Source: Xiphydria camelus (taxonomy: Eukaryota > Arthropoda > Insecta > Hymenoptera > Xiphydriidae). Taken from it: a stretch of DNA of 64,000 bases. The stretch covers positions 18,445,342-18,509,341 of the forward strand of contig OY783195.1 of NCBI GenBank assembly GCA_963678675.1. The letters are read 5' to 3'. A model generated the notes under the pieces. It had not been told where the DNA came from, ran no database searches, and saw nothing but the letters and a program-made list of their open reading frames with translations. Both the position numbers and the translations under genes were made by a program. Below, piece after piece: positions 11,719 through 22,879 of the stretch; position 1 is the stretch's first letter; every line of letters begins with the position of its first letter.

Positions 11719-12719
11719 TATGTATAAGTACGTTCCGAGAGGCGACGATCGAGGAAATCGTTCAAGCAAATTAAAAGCGTCCGCGACGTCTCAGGTGCCT
11801 CCACTTCAGTTTTCACAAGATTCGAAGTGTCTCATTTAGCAAGCTGTCCGAACTATCATTAGACGTCAAGGTGTCGGCTTCAAGTGGGACTATTGTCTGG
11901 GAATGGCGTGAGAAACGAGCGGCGAAGAGAAGATAGAGTCAGACACGGAAGGCGCATCATTATTAAGGTTGTTGATGCCGGCAGTTCATTCCCACCTTCG
12001 AATCTCAAGCAAACACTCCCGGCTTCTGTTCTGGCAAGTAGAATGGGTTGAATCTGGAATCGGAGCCGGAGCTAACGAGACAAAGAGAGGAGGAGGCATC
12101 CAAAGTAATCCTACCAGAGAGAATACGATGCGCTGTCTACTCCCCTTCATAGCAACTTCTACGTCCTTCCTGCCTGCAATACAGGTAATTGAGATTTTCT
12201 GAGACGTCGATGCGAAAGAAGGAAGATGCCTAAGAATGAAGATAACGGAAGGTGGAAACTCGAATACGGGGAGTGCATCGCCCGTGGAAAGTTAATTTGG
12301 AAAAAAATCTCTTTTCCTCTGCTCGTTACTCACGATACATTCCGTTTTTCGAGAGTATTTCTAGTAAAACAACTAGGCGGTGAGATCATATATAATATAA
12401 GTATGTCTGTACCATAGATTGGCACATACATACCTATATATACATAAGTACTCGAAAGGCTATTTTCTACAGTAACACTATTGATGGCGGATACATAAGA
12501 GTATCCGCGCACGGAGAAAAATTTGATATCAATAGAACAAAAATTGGTATAATTCCAACAGAAGTAAAATCAAACTATAGGAATGACACATAATTGTCAT
12601 CCTGGTTTGAAATTTAGACCCTACTTTAAACCTTAGTCCGTTCAGTAGGCCATATAGGGGGATCTAAAGAAAACTTCTTTCTATTGAATTTATGCCTTAT
12701 TTAGAACCCAAAAGTGGTA
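11719..12719. other. No recognisable gene
   Basis: Short open frames (for example 11969-12202) show no motif or family resemblance. No repeat structure is seen. Confidence 0.4.
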
Positions 12720-13510
12720 AGGTAAGGTGGGGCAAGAGCATTTTTGGGGCCAGTGCAGTATTTTCAATTTTTATTCAAGTTTCGTAGCGAATGGTACTGC
12801 CATTTATGAAAACTCTCTACCTAATCCGCCCAACATAACTCAACCACTACCGGCCACCTGTGTCTTCCGTTGTATGAGTGACACGTTCCTTAATTTTAAT
12901 GTGCATTTAGGATTGATATTCGAGTTGGTATATTTTTTTAAATCTTTAAACATCGGCGAAATAGTGCATCTTTAATTCGTAATTTTTGATGAGTACGTAT
13001 GTTAATTAAGCTGTTTTTCTAATCTAAGGGGTATTTAGATTAGTTTCTAACCTAAATTGTTGTTTTTGTTGATATGATGCACTTGCCCCGTCTATTTTCT
13101 CTAGTGGGACTAGTGCGGCCTATTTCTCCCGGGCAAGAGCGTCATAGAGCGCACTTGCCCCATGCAGCACCGAATACAATGATTATTTTCTTTAAATACT
13201 TACTTTAATATGCATGCGTCTAGCTAGCTTTTAAAAATAGGTGATTTATGTTAAATACACTTAAATATTTTGATTTTCCAAAGATTTTCTTAAGGTAGTG
13301 CGTTTTTAAACATTTCTGTATAATTTTCTTGTGTTTGAATGTGTACTATTAACATTTAAAAAGTTTATAGCTCCTCTATTTTTTTTGGACCAGTTTTGTT
13401 TTAATTTTATTTGAAAGTATACATTTCATTGAGATGATTGCTCTTGTCCCGTTTATAGATCGGCACATTTAAGCTAAAATATTGACGAAAACGCACTTGC
13501 CCCGAAATTG
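12720..13510. repeat. Dispersed GCACTTGCCCC / GGGGCAAGAGC motif array
   Basis: The decamer-like motif recurs on both strands: GGGGCAAGAGC (12730), CACTTGCCCCG (13080), GGGCAAGAGC (13130), CACTTGCCCCA (13150), CTCTTGTCCCG (13440) and CACTTGCCCCG (13493). Spacing is irregular, so it is not a tandem satellite. This resembles subterminal motif arrays of DNA transposons, but I see no termini. Confidence 0.55.
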
Positions 13511-14127
13511 TGTGCAGATCGTAAGAACTTGGCACCTACATTCGGATATCAATAGCTTTTTATGCAAAATATTTTTTCGAGTCAAATATGGCATTTCATA
13601 TTTGTTGAGTGAGTTTTACAGTTGCTCTGACTAGGGGATGAGATACTTTAATTTTCAACGTCATTTTGTGGAGTCGATTTTTATAGTTGTATTTTTAGGC
13701 GGTTGTAGGTACAGTATTTGATGTGATTTCTATAGGGTTAATCTATTGAAAAACAATTTTTTGCAGGTTTCTCTTTCCTCTCGAGGCTTGTGTTTTGTCC
13801 TCGCTGGGGCACCGAAACTAACGACCATTCCTTGTAGGCTATTGCGATCGTCATATTTATGTGGATTAAGTGATCTTTCTTTATAGTTTACATGCACATG
13901 TAGGTACCTATCTATTTTATATTCTCGAGTTTGATTTTCCTCATTTGAACTTCGCTAACATATCTTCGGTGACTCATCAGTTGAAAAAAAATGTATTTAT
14001 TACTAACTAGAATCAACTCACAAAATGTTAGCTTAGCTGAGCATTATCTATAGGTTTTCGGTCATTATGAGAAGATATTCGAGTTTATAGCCATTTTGTC
14101 ACTGGTTATAGCGCGCAAACGTAGGCC

Positions 14128-14215
14128 TTAACACGTTCGTCGCCGCGTCACCCATACCTGGGTGACGGGTGTACTTCCGTGGGGGCCCCGTTACCCAAGT
14201 ACTGGTGACGCTCTT
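14128..14215. mobile_element. piggyBac-like terminus, single end
   Basis: TTAA followed by CACGTTCGTCGCCGCGTCAC, then an internal inverted repeat GTCACCCA/TGGGTGAC. A TTAA site plus a CACGTTxGxxGCCGCG-type end is what piggyBac-like elements of insects show. I find no matching right end within the next kilobase, so this is a lone or very diverged end. Confidence 0.45.
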
Positions 14216-14411
14216 CTTTTTCAAGTTAAACATAATTTTCAGTTGGATTTTTAAAAGGAATTTAATGAAATAAGCACTGAAATATAAATTTAGGATATAC
14301 AACATAGATGTATTAAAAATATACACATTATAATATACTTTTTATTAATTTATATTTATGATAAAATGGATTCTTTATAATGTCGAAAAGTTAACGGATT
14401 GACCTGAATTC

Positions 14412-14661
14412 GGGTACTCGGAGGTTTTCGGGGCCGCTGATTACAAATCCGAGGTCAGAATTGCAAAATTCCTAGATGGCGCCATAATACGACGTATGCG
14501 CGGATCAAATATCGACGTAAAATTGAGTAATTACCCCGAATTCGGGTACCCGGGGGTTTTTGGGCAATACGGCGCATGCGCCATATCGTGGCGCGATCTA
14601 GGAATTTTGCAATTTTAGTCTCGAATTCGTAATCAGCGACCCCAAAAACCCTCGGCTCGGA
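14412..14661. mobile_element. Hairpin MITE, ~250 bp
   Basis: The left half, with GCTGATTAC and GCAAAATTCCTAGAT, recurs inverted with ATCTAGGAATTTTGC and GTAATCAGCGACCCC. A related CGTAATCAGCAACCC block occurs at 10107-10135 inside another foldback. It abuts the big palindrome that starts at 14663. Confidence 0.75.
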
Positions 14662-14879
14662 GAATTTCAAATCAGAGTATAGGAAAGAGCGCAGGTATAC
14701 TCATAGGTAAGAGACCGAATTCATGTACACAATAGCTCGGGGTCCCAAACCTTCCTTGGAAGGTAATTTCCGGATAATTCGTAACCAGCCATCTCCCGCA
14801 GTACCCGCTTTGTAGATAAACTAAGTATCAAAATTCCCCAATTGTTCATCGGCTGCCCGAGGCGAAATTTTTATATTCA

Positions 14880-15320
14880 TTTTGACACTGAACAGTCTGC
14901 TATGACCCTTACTTCATCCTGAACACAGTGTTTCGACGCTGCTTTCACCCTGCTACTACCGAAAATGGAATTACGTAGGGTCAGCAGTGTCAAAGTCAGT
15001 GTCATTTTCACATGGACATGAACACTACTTTGACACTGAAGACACTGCTATGCCCCTCTATAACCCTTACTTCACCTTGAACACACTGTTTCGGCGCTGC
15101 TTTCACCCTGACTACGCTACATTCTTTCATTCTAACCAATAGAAGGGTCGTCAGTGTCGAATAAGGTTCAACCGGAAATTTTATTTTCATACTCATTTAG
15201 ACCCTGAACACACTGCTCTTACCCAAGTCGAAGATTTTATATTCATTCTGACACTGAACACACTGCTATGCCTCTCTATGATTTTTACTTCACGCTGAAC
15301 ACACGCCAGAGCACTTTTAC
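14880..15320. repeat. Degenerate ACACTGAACACACTGCTATG repeats (left arm)
   Basis: Several imperfect copies of GAACACAGTG / CTTCACCCTGAACAC / GACACTGAAGACACTGC in tandem-like order, mirrored at about 19085-19520 in the right arm. The unit is roughly 100-160 bp and irregular. The small open frames here only read these repeats. Confidence 0.6.
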
Positions 15321-15336
15321 TGCGTAGAAGCAAAAT

Positions 15337-15565
15337 GTATTGAAATTCAAAATTATGAATAAAAAACTTATATTTCAAGAACTTAGAAAAATTGTCAGTT
15401 TCGGACTTTGAAAATTTATTATTTTCCAGTCCCTGCATGCAGGAGACCGAAATTTTTCTGTCTCGTTCGTCATGTTGAAAATATTCTAAGTCCGAAACTC
15501 TGACAATTTCTCTAAGTTCTTGAAATATAAGTTTTTTACTCGTAATTTTAAATTTCAATACCTTT
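15337..15565. repeat. Nested 230-bp hairpin inside the left arm
   Basis: ATTGAAATTCAAAATTATGA...TTAAATTTCAATACC with a loop containing TGCATGCAGGAGACCGAAA. Its mirror copy lies at about 18840-19075. A related CAGGAGACGGAAATTTTTCT block is inside the insertion at 17795-17830. Confidence 0.75.
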
Positions 15566-16065
15566 TACTTCTATGCAGCATATATTAAAAAGCACATATT
15601 ATGATAGTAAATCAAAGACAATCAATTAATGTAGGATGATTTGCGTCTATGCAAGAATATTTATCAAAAGATATAATAACAAATTTAGAAAAATGTTGAC
15701 AAAAGAATTCTTATTTTAAGACTTGGTTAGCGGTAGTGAAAGCATGCGGTTGAAGTGTGAAAGGGAGTGAGTGAAAAGCGAAGAAATAAGTGAATACAAA
15801 GTGTGTTTCAAAAGAGTATGAACACCCTTAATTGTTGACGGATCAACCCTATAGAAGGGTCAATGAAGCATAGTTTTGTCCCACACCGGTCCCCCTGCAT
15901 CTAAAAACATTATTTAAATTGCAATTTGCCTTATGTCTTTCTACCCCCCCTCGAATACACCCTCTTCTTTGCAACTTCTCCCTCAGCAGCCGTTTCAAAA
16001 GAGTATGAACACTGCTTTTTCTTACTAACGAGCACGAGCAAACATGACCAAACACGAACAAAAAT

Positions 16066-16612
16066 TTAGTGAGACATCAAAGGACCCCCCTTGTTCTTTA
16101 TAACCTCCACCAAACGCCTTTGCATGCCCTCTATGAGCGTCCGCATGAGCTCCGGAGTGATGTTGTCCCATGCGTCTCGAATCGCGCGTTTAAGCTGCGC
16201 CACTCTTTGATATCTGCGGCAGTTTTCACACACGGTCATCGCCATGATGCCCCAAAGGTTTTCGATGGAGTTCAGGTCGGGAGAACACGCGGTTCGGGGT
16301 AGAAGGTCGATTTGATGGCACCGCATCCACTCGATACTGTTGTTCTCGCAGCGGGAACTGACGTGAGTCGGGGCGTTATCCTGGTGAAAAACTCACGCCA
16401 CGTTGTCCCGTTCTTCCATAAATGGCAGGAGATGATTCTCCAACATCACTTGGCACCTAACGCTGTTGAGTTTGGCAGTAATGACCGCCAAACGACACTT
16501 CCCGTGTGAGCTGAATGCGGCCCGTGTCATCACCGATTTCCCGCCGCCTTGCCTTTTCGAAAAGATCCTCTCTTCCATCCAAAGATCGTGCCGATAATAA
16601 AGCACGAAATCG
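16066..16612 (-). pseudogene. Tc1-like transposase C-terminal half (left arm)
   Basis: Minus-strand code runs from the palindrome centre: WHDLWMEERIFSKRQ, then GGGKSVMTRAAFSSHGKCRL, and, after a break near 16390, the DDE end with SPDLNSIENLWG and RLVEVIKNKGG. Family knowledge: this is the Tc1 catalytic core after the first catalytic aspartate, so the N-terminal HTH and first Asp are lost at the fold point. It is the mirror twin of 16613-18339. The frame is disrupted around 16380-16400 relative to the other arm, so it cannot encode a transposase. Confidence 0.85.
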
Positions 16613-16829
16613 TGCCTCAGATCGTGCTTTATTATTGGCACGATCTTTGGATGGAAGAGAGGATCTTTTCGAAAAGGCAAGGCGGCGGGAAATCGGTGAT
16701 GACACGGGCCGCATTCAGCTCACACGGGAAGTGTCGTTTGGCGGTCATTACTGCCAAACTCAACAGCGTTAGGTGCCAAGTGATGTTGGAGAATCATCTC
16801 CTGCCATTTATGGAAGAACGGGACAACAT

Positions 16830-18003
16830 CCCAGGTAGCACACTAACGTCGAAATGACGTTTTTTGAAGGTCAGTTCTGACGTCAGATGACGAAAAATAT
16901 GACGTCATTTTAACGTCGCCAAGACGGCTTAATTGCAAATCCACACGACGTCAGACAAATCACGTAATAATGACGTTCTACCGTACGTTGTGAAGACGAA
17001 AAAAATTACGGTTCTAAAAGGTTAGGTCTGACGTACACCCGGCGTCTTGGTCGCTGGTGACTTTTTTTTAATGTTATTTTTAAACGTACTAACCAATGAA
17101 CAATTAATTCTCATGCCCTCATTAGCTACGGTAGTGTCTACTCTCGTTAATAAAAGCATGAGAATTGATTAATCCATTGGTTAGTACGTTTAAAAATAAC
17201 ATTTAAAAAAGTCACCAGCGACAGAATCCGAGACACCGAGTGTATATCTTTTCATCGTGAGCGGTCACCCATCCAGCTAGTGTCCGCACTTTTCGCTGCT
17301 TAACTTCGTTGATCGGTCGGTGTCCTCGAGTCCTCATCTGCTGCACGCTCCTGTGGTTAAGAATATTATTACTATGTATTAGTGATCATATAAAGTTTGA
17401 TGAATAAATGTATATTACTTTTCAATAAGAAAGAGCGTGAAAAAATAAGATTTTATAATTGTATTATTCTTTTCTCAACATTTTCCTAATTTATGATTGT
17501 CTTTTGATAAATATTCTTGCATAGACGCAAATTGATACTAATATCAATTTGCGTCTATGCAAGAAATAAATAATAAATAAATATAAATAAATAAATAATT
17601 ATATGAATGTTTATTCATCCTACATTAATTGTCTTTCATTTACATTAATAATCTGTGCTTTTTAATAAACAGTATAGTTTATAACTTGCTCAACATACTC
17701 TGGAGACTAAATGAAATAATTTATTGATTTAATAATTGAACAAATTACAATTTTTGTCCATTTATTCACAAATAAATTTTAAAGTCCCTATATATGCAGG
17801 AGACGGAAATTTTTCTAAGTCTTGTTCGTCATTAAAAATGACGGAAAAGTTCCGTCAAAAAGACGTTGAATTTTGACGTCCAAGGTACGTCGTAAATATG
17901 ACGTCCCTGCGACGTTAATATTACGACAACTGACGTCTGAAACCCTATACTGACCAAAAAATGACGTCTGAGACGTTATTCTAACGTCAGTGTGCTACCT
18001 GGG
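16830..18003. mobile_element. 1,174-bp element, TIR CCCAGGTAGCACAC, AT target duplication
   Basis: CCCAGGTAGCACACTAACGTC at the left and its inverted partner GTCAGTGTGCTACCTGGG at the right are flanked by AT on both sides. The uninterrupted left arm of the palindrome shows the empty site, so the boundaries are secure. The first and last ~170 bp are full of GACGTC cores. No transposase code is inside. A 2-bp AT duplication is what I recall for ISL2EU/IS4EU-type elements, but assignment is open. Confidence 0.85.
17051..17223. repeat. Hairpin inside the 1,174-bp element
   Basis: TCGCTGGTGACTTTTTTT and AAAAAAGTCACCAGCGA face each other, with TTTTTAAACGTACTAACCAA mirrored further in. Arms about 75 bp; loop near 17130. 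Confidence 0.8.
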
Positions 18004-19726
18004 ATGGCGTGGGTTTTTCACCAGGATAACGCCCCGACTCACGTCAGTTCCCGCTGCGAGAACAACAGTATCGAGTGGATGCGGTGCCATCAAATCGACC
18101 TTCTACCCCGAACCGCGTGTTCTCCCGACCTGAACTCCATCGAAAACCTTTGGGGCATCATGGCGATGACCGTGTGTGACAACTGCCGCAGATATCAAAG
18201 AGTGGCGCAGCTTAAACGCGCGATTCGAGACGCATGGGACAACATCACTCCGGAGCTCATGCGGACGCTCATAGAGGACATACAAAGGCGTTTGGTGGAG
18301 GTTATAAAGAACAAGGGGGGTCCTTTGATGTCTCACTAAATTTTTGTTCGTGTTTGGTCATGTTTGCTCGTGCTCGTTAGTAAGAAAAAGCAGTGTTCAT
18401 ACTCTTTTGAAACGGCTGCTGAGGGAGAAGTTGCAAAAAAGAGGGTGTATTCGAGGGGGGGTAGAAAGACATAAGGCAAATTGCAATTTAAATAATGTTT
18501 TTAGATGCAGGGGGACCAGTGTGGGACAAAACTATGCTTCATTGACCCTTCTATAGGGTTGATCCGGCAACAATTAAGGGTGTTCATACTCTTTTGAAAC
18601 ACTCTTTGTATTCACTTATTTCTTCGCTTTTCACTCACTCCCTTTCACACTTCAACCGCATGCTTTCACTACCGCTAACCAAGTCTTAAAATAAGAATTC
18701 TTTTGTCAACATTTTTCTAAATTTGTTATTATATCTTTTGATAAATATTCTTGCATAGACGCAAATCATCCTACATTAATTGATTGTCTTTGATTTACTA
18801 TCATAATATGTGCTTTTTAATATATGCTGCATAGAAGTAAAAGGTATTGAAATTCAAAATTACGAGTAAAAAACTTATATTTCAAGAACTTAGAGAAATT
18901 GTCAGAGTTTCGGACTTAGAATATTTTCAACATGACGAACGAGAGAAAAATTTCGGTCTCCTGTGCATGCAGGGGGACTTGAAAATAATAAATTTTCTAA
19001 GTCCGAAACTGACAATTTTTCAAAGTTCTTGAAATATAAGTTTTTTATTCATAATTTTGAATTTCAATACCTTTTGCTTCTATGCAGTAAAGGGGCTCTG
19101 GCGTGTGTTCAGCGTGAAGTAAAAATCATAGAGAGGCATAGCAGTGTGTTCAGTGTAAAATGAATATAAAATCTTCGACTTGGGTAAGAGCAGTGTGTTC
19201 AGGGTCTAAATGAATATGAAAATAAAATTTCCGGTTGAACCTTATTCGACACTGACGACCTTTCTATTGGTTAGAATGAAAGAATGTACCGTAGTCAGGG
19301 TGAAAGCAGCGCCGAAACAGTGTGTTCAGGGTGAAGTAATGGTCATAGAGGGGCATAGCAGTGTCTTCAGTGTCAAAGTAGTGTACATGTCCATGCGAAA
19401 ATGACACTGACTTGGACACTGCTGACCCTACGTAATTCCATTTTCGGTAGTAGCAGGGTGAAAGCAGCGTCGAAACAGTGTGTTCAGGGTGAAGTAAGGG
19501 TCATAGCAGGGTGTTCAGTGTCAAAATGAATATAGAAATTTCGCCTCGGGAAGCTTTGGGACCCCGAGCTATTGTGTACATGAATTCGGTCTCTTCCCTA
19601 CGAGTATACCTGCGCTCTTTCCTATACTCTGATTTGAAATCGCCTGCAACGCCGAGCGCGCCCGTGCGCGAAATTTTTCTTTCTTTTTTTGCTGACTGAC
19701 CAGTAGCACGGTAAAGTTCTCGTTTG

Positions 19727-20400
19727 AAAAAAAAAAAATTCCGGACAAGCTGATTTTTTTCAGGGTCTGTCAGTGACTGTCTTCTAAGTGTAAAATGAGC
19801 AAAATCGGAAACTTTCCCCTTGGACTTTTGAGTAGGGGCTGTTTTTTGAAAATTATGCTATAACAAAATTATTAGACTGAAATTGTACAGAAGAACATTC
19901 TCTATTACTTTGTCTTATGAAAGTTATTTATAAATTTATTATTTTTGGACTTAGCGGCCGTTTATTGAACCCCAATTCTTCGTGTACTGGGCGCTACCTC
20001 CAAAAATAATCAAGTTGCAAAAAAGTTCATAAGGAAAAGTTGTTTGTATATTTATTATGAACAACTTTTAGCATTATGAAAGTTGTTCATAATAAATCTA
20101 CAAACAACTTTTCCTTATGAACTTTTTTTGCAACTTGATTATTTTTGGAGATAGCGCCCAGTACACGAAGAATTGGGGTTCAATAAACGGCCGCTAAGTC
20201 CAGAAATAATAAATTTATAAACAACTTTCATAAGACAAAGTAATAGAGAATGTTCTTCTGTACAAGTGTAATATTTTCAAAAACAGCCCCTATTCTTCAA
20301 AAGTCCAAGGGGAAAGTTTCCGATTTTGCTAATTTTAAACTCAGGAGACAGTCAATGACCAACCCTGAAAAAATCAGCTTGTCCGACATTTTTTTTTTGT
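19727..20400. mobile_element. Hairpin element, ~670 bp
   Basis: Two ~330-bp arms meet near 20065. Outer block CCGGACAAGCTGATTTTTTT and its partner AAAAATCAGCTTGTCCG; inner blocks GGACTTAGCGGCCGTTTATT and CTTTTCCTTATGAAC mirrored. No clear terminal target duplication. No coding potential. Confidence 0.85.
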
Positions 20401-22600
20401 TCACGCTATGTACGGCGATACAACTTTAACGTACTACAGCTCCGTCCCCACATTCAGCTGACTCACTGTCATAACTTTTATTTATATGCAAAATATACAA
20501 GTTGTATATCGATTTTCAGCCTTAGTAAATTCATATTATTACCTTGGCAGGAACGACAATTTCGATAGCGTCCTTAAGATACCTGTTTTCAGTTTCACTT
20601 GACTCACCGAAGTATGTTTGTCTACATAACCACTGTAATAAACTATAAAAAAAAACTAGGCTTAGTAAATTCAGATACTTTTTTTGGCTCTAGCTCTCCG
20701 TCTATTTTAAGTGACTTCTATGTTCAAACTAGCATAGCTTACATGTGTCCCACTAAAGACCATTTCATTGCATTGTCCCACTATGAACCATACCAAAATG
20801 TCCCACTATGAACCAGGTTCACAAAAATTACATTAGTGTTAATTTCCTATGCTAGGCAATAAACAATACGCCAAGTTGTTTGTATAATTATACCTTTATA
20901 CCATAGCCTCAAACCGGCATAAACAACGTTTTAAAAATATATCAACCAAAAGAGCTACCTACATAGTACTGCATAATCGAAATCAAAAATTTAAACTTTA
21001 CTTACCATTTTTTCTTAAAAGTACCATTTATAGACAACTGTTTTCCACAAATTAAGAAAAGAATGGCTACACAAAATCAATATAAACAGTAGCACATGAT
21101 AAGGTTACTTATTACTAACAGCTGATTTTTACAGAGTTGCCACGTCTTTTGTCCCAGTACGAAACCACGTCCCGCTATAGACCACTCTCCCCTACATCTT
21201 TTATTTGGAAGTAATATACATACTCATAGAAAATAACTAAGGACTAATTATTTTCTGTCCATATGACCATGAGATTTTGAAGATTCGCTAACCTTAGAGT
21301 GAAATACGGCTAAACAAATAAAAGTTTTGATGATTGAATTCATATAGTTGCCAAGCTGTTTAGGATATTACGTCTAGAAATGTATTACTTTGATGAATAA
21401 ACTTTAGATGTCGAAACATGCTGATAATCTCGCTATAACGACGAGCATATGTTTCATTCGAGATCGTTAATCTTTTAAGATCAATCAAAAATCTAAATAA
21501 ATTCGGTAAGACATTCCGAGCGAGACATCATATGTGTGTGACACGTAATTAAAATATATTCTAAATCTGACTGCGAACATACATTTTCATTCTATTCAAC
21601 AGAAAGTGTCAATTTTATGAAAATTAATTCTATATTTCAACGAGCATTTGATTTTCTTTGCCCAAAATTTTACTTAAAAAGTGACAATGAAGATTTCAGT
21701 TTGCGGGAAACCGATGCTGCATGCTCGGCTACTATGGTATATCATACGAATGAAACTGTAATTAACCGCAGTAAATAAGCTTCCGAATTTAATTAAGGAT
21801 ATTGAATGGAAGCCGAGTAATATAACGGCCCGACTATATTGGCTGCGGTGTCACAAAGCTAGGTACGGCCAGCGGTATCGTGCTCAAAGCTCATCCAGCA
21901 GTTGCTTTGATGTGGTCGCGAGCAGTGCGAAACCCGAAGCTCGGCCCAACCGTTTCGACCGTGTAGAGCTTGCCATAAACTTCCTCCAAGTTTAGCGAAA
22001 AATCGATGGCTCGCGCTCAAACCACCCATCGCCCAAGATGTCACAATAAGTACTGTCTTATCGGCTCAGCGTCGACGAAGCAATTTTACGAACTAACTTA
22101 GACGCCGTTAAAAAATACATATACTCGTACATCAACACGATGCGAAGAACAATTTTAATCGAATAGCATGCGGGGCCAATGCTAATTCAATAACGTAAGC
22201 TGAATGTGCTGGAACGTTAACTGTTCACATTGCACAAGGACGTTCATCAAATATCGCGTTAAATATCCCGAAACTGACTTATATACAATTAAAGAATCAT
22301 CACGCGAGACTACACTTGTTGAACATTGAATGCTTATCTCCTTTGAATCTCTACCCAGATAGACACCTGGTATCACATTATTCGCATTATGATGTCACTA
22401 CAGAATGAAAAAAGGTGGCAGAATTATGCACAGATACATCTGCGTATACTATACAATTTTGCAGGAATTTAAAGATAGCATGAAATGCCTTGAAAATTGC
22501 ACCAATATGCTATCATTGTTTTGTAGAAAGCTTGCCAGCAAATAAAAATCATATTTACGTAATACCAATACGTCTACTAGAATGAAGAATTCTGCCTGCA
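20401..22600. other. No gene; dispersed GTCCCACTATGAACC motif
   Basis: At 20745-20820 GTCCCACTAAAGACC and two copies of GTCCCACTATGAACC occur 25-30 bp apart; at 21151-21185 GTCCCAGTACGAAACC and GTCCCGCTATAGACC follow. The rest, including open frames at 21859-22044 and 22182-22376, shows nothing I recognise. Confidence 0.45.
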
Positions 22601-22809
22601 TATTATACCGTATGACCTACGGTAAGCCAAACAAGTTTATCTAGACTTTTTCTCTAAATTTGATTCCGGTGGTATTAGTTTCAATTGGCTCTACGAGTCT
22701 TTTGCAATGCTTTCTCGTAGAGCCAATTGAAACATATACCACCAATTCAGAGACGAAGTCTAGATAAATCCGTTCGGTTTACCGTAAGACATATGGTACT
22801 GTATAATAA
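22601..22809. mobile_element. Hairpin MITE, ~210 bp
   Basis: TATTATACCGTATGACC and GGTACTGTATAATA at the ends; the perfect inner pair AGTTTCAATTGGCTCTACGA and TCGTAGAGCCAATTGAAAC near the centre at 22705. Confidence 0.8.
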
Positions 22810-22879
22810 TTGCATGTTAATAAATATAGCATATTATTAGATGTATAAATAAGTTTTAGGACACTTTTGCAAACATTCA

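Larger units (their letters stand above)
16613..18339 (+). pseudogene. Tc1-like transposase C-terminal half (right arm), split by insertion
   Basis: Code 16613-16829 and 18006-18339 forms one frame split by the element at 16830-18003. Visible features: WHDLWMEERIFSKRQ, second catalytic Asp in HQDNAPTHVS, and catalytic Glu in SPDLNSIENLWG. Thirty-eight residues separate the two, against 34 in classical Tc1, which fits the DD38E group (Intruder-type) rather than DD34E. The C-terminus RLVEVIKNKGGPLMSH is intact. The N-terminal DNA-binding half and first Asp are missing. Confidence 0.85.
14663..19645. mobile_element. Large palindrome (~1.9-kb arms) centred on Tc1 transposase code
   Basis: ATTTCAAATCAGAGTATAGG at 14663 returns inverted at 19645, and all intermediate blocks follow in mirror order to a centre near 16612, where GATCGTGC...GCACGATC folds back with almost no loop. 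The left arm is about 1.95 kb; the right arm is about 3.03 kb because it contains the 1,174-bp insertion at 16830-18003. Without that insertion the arms have nearly equal length. From the centre outward each arm holds a Tc1-like transposase 3' half, a probable Tc1 end (GTGTTCATACTCTTTTG), an internal 230-bp hairpin, and GTGTTCAGGGTGAAGT-type repeats. Confidence 0.85.
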
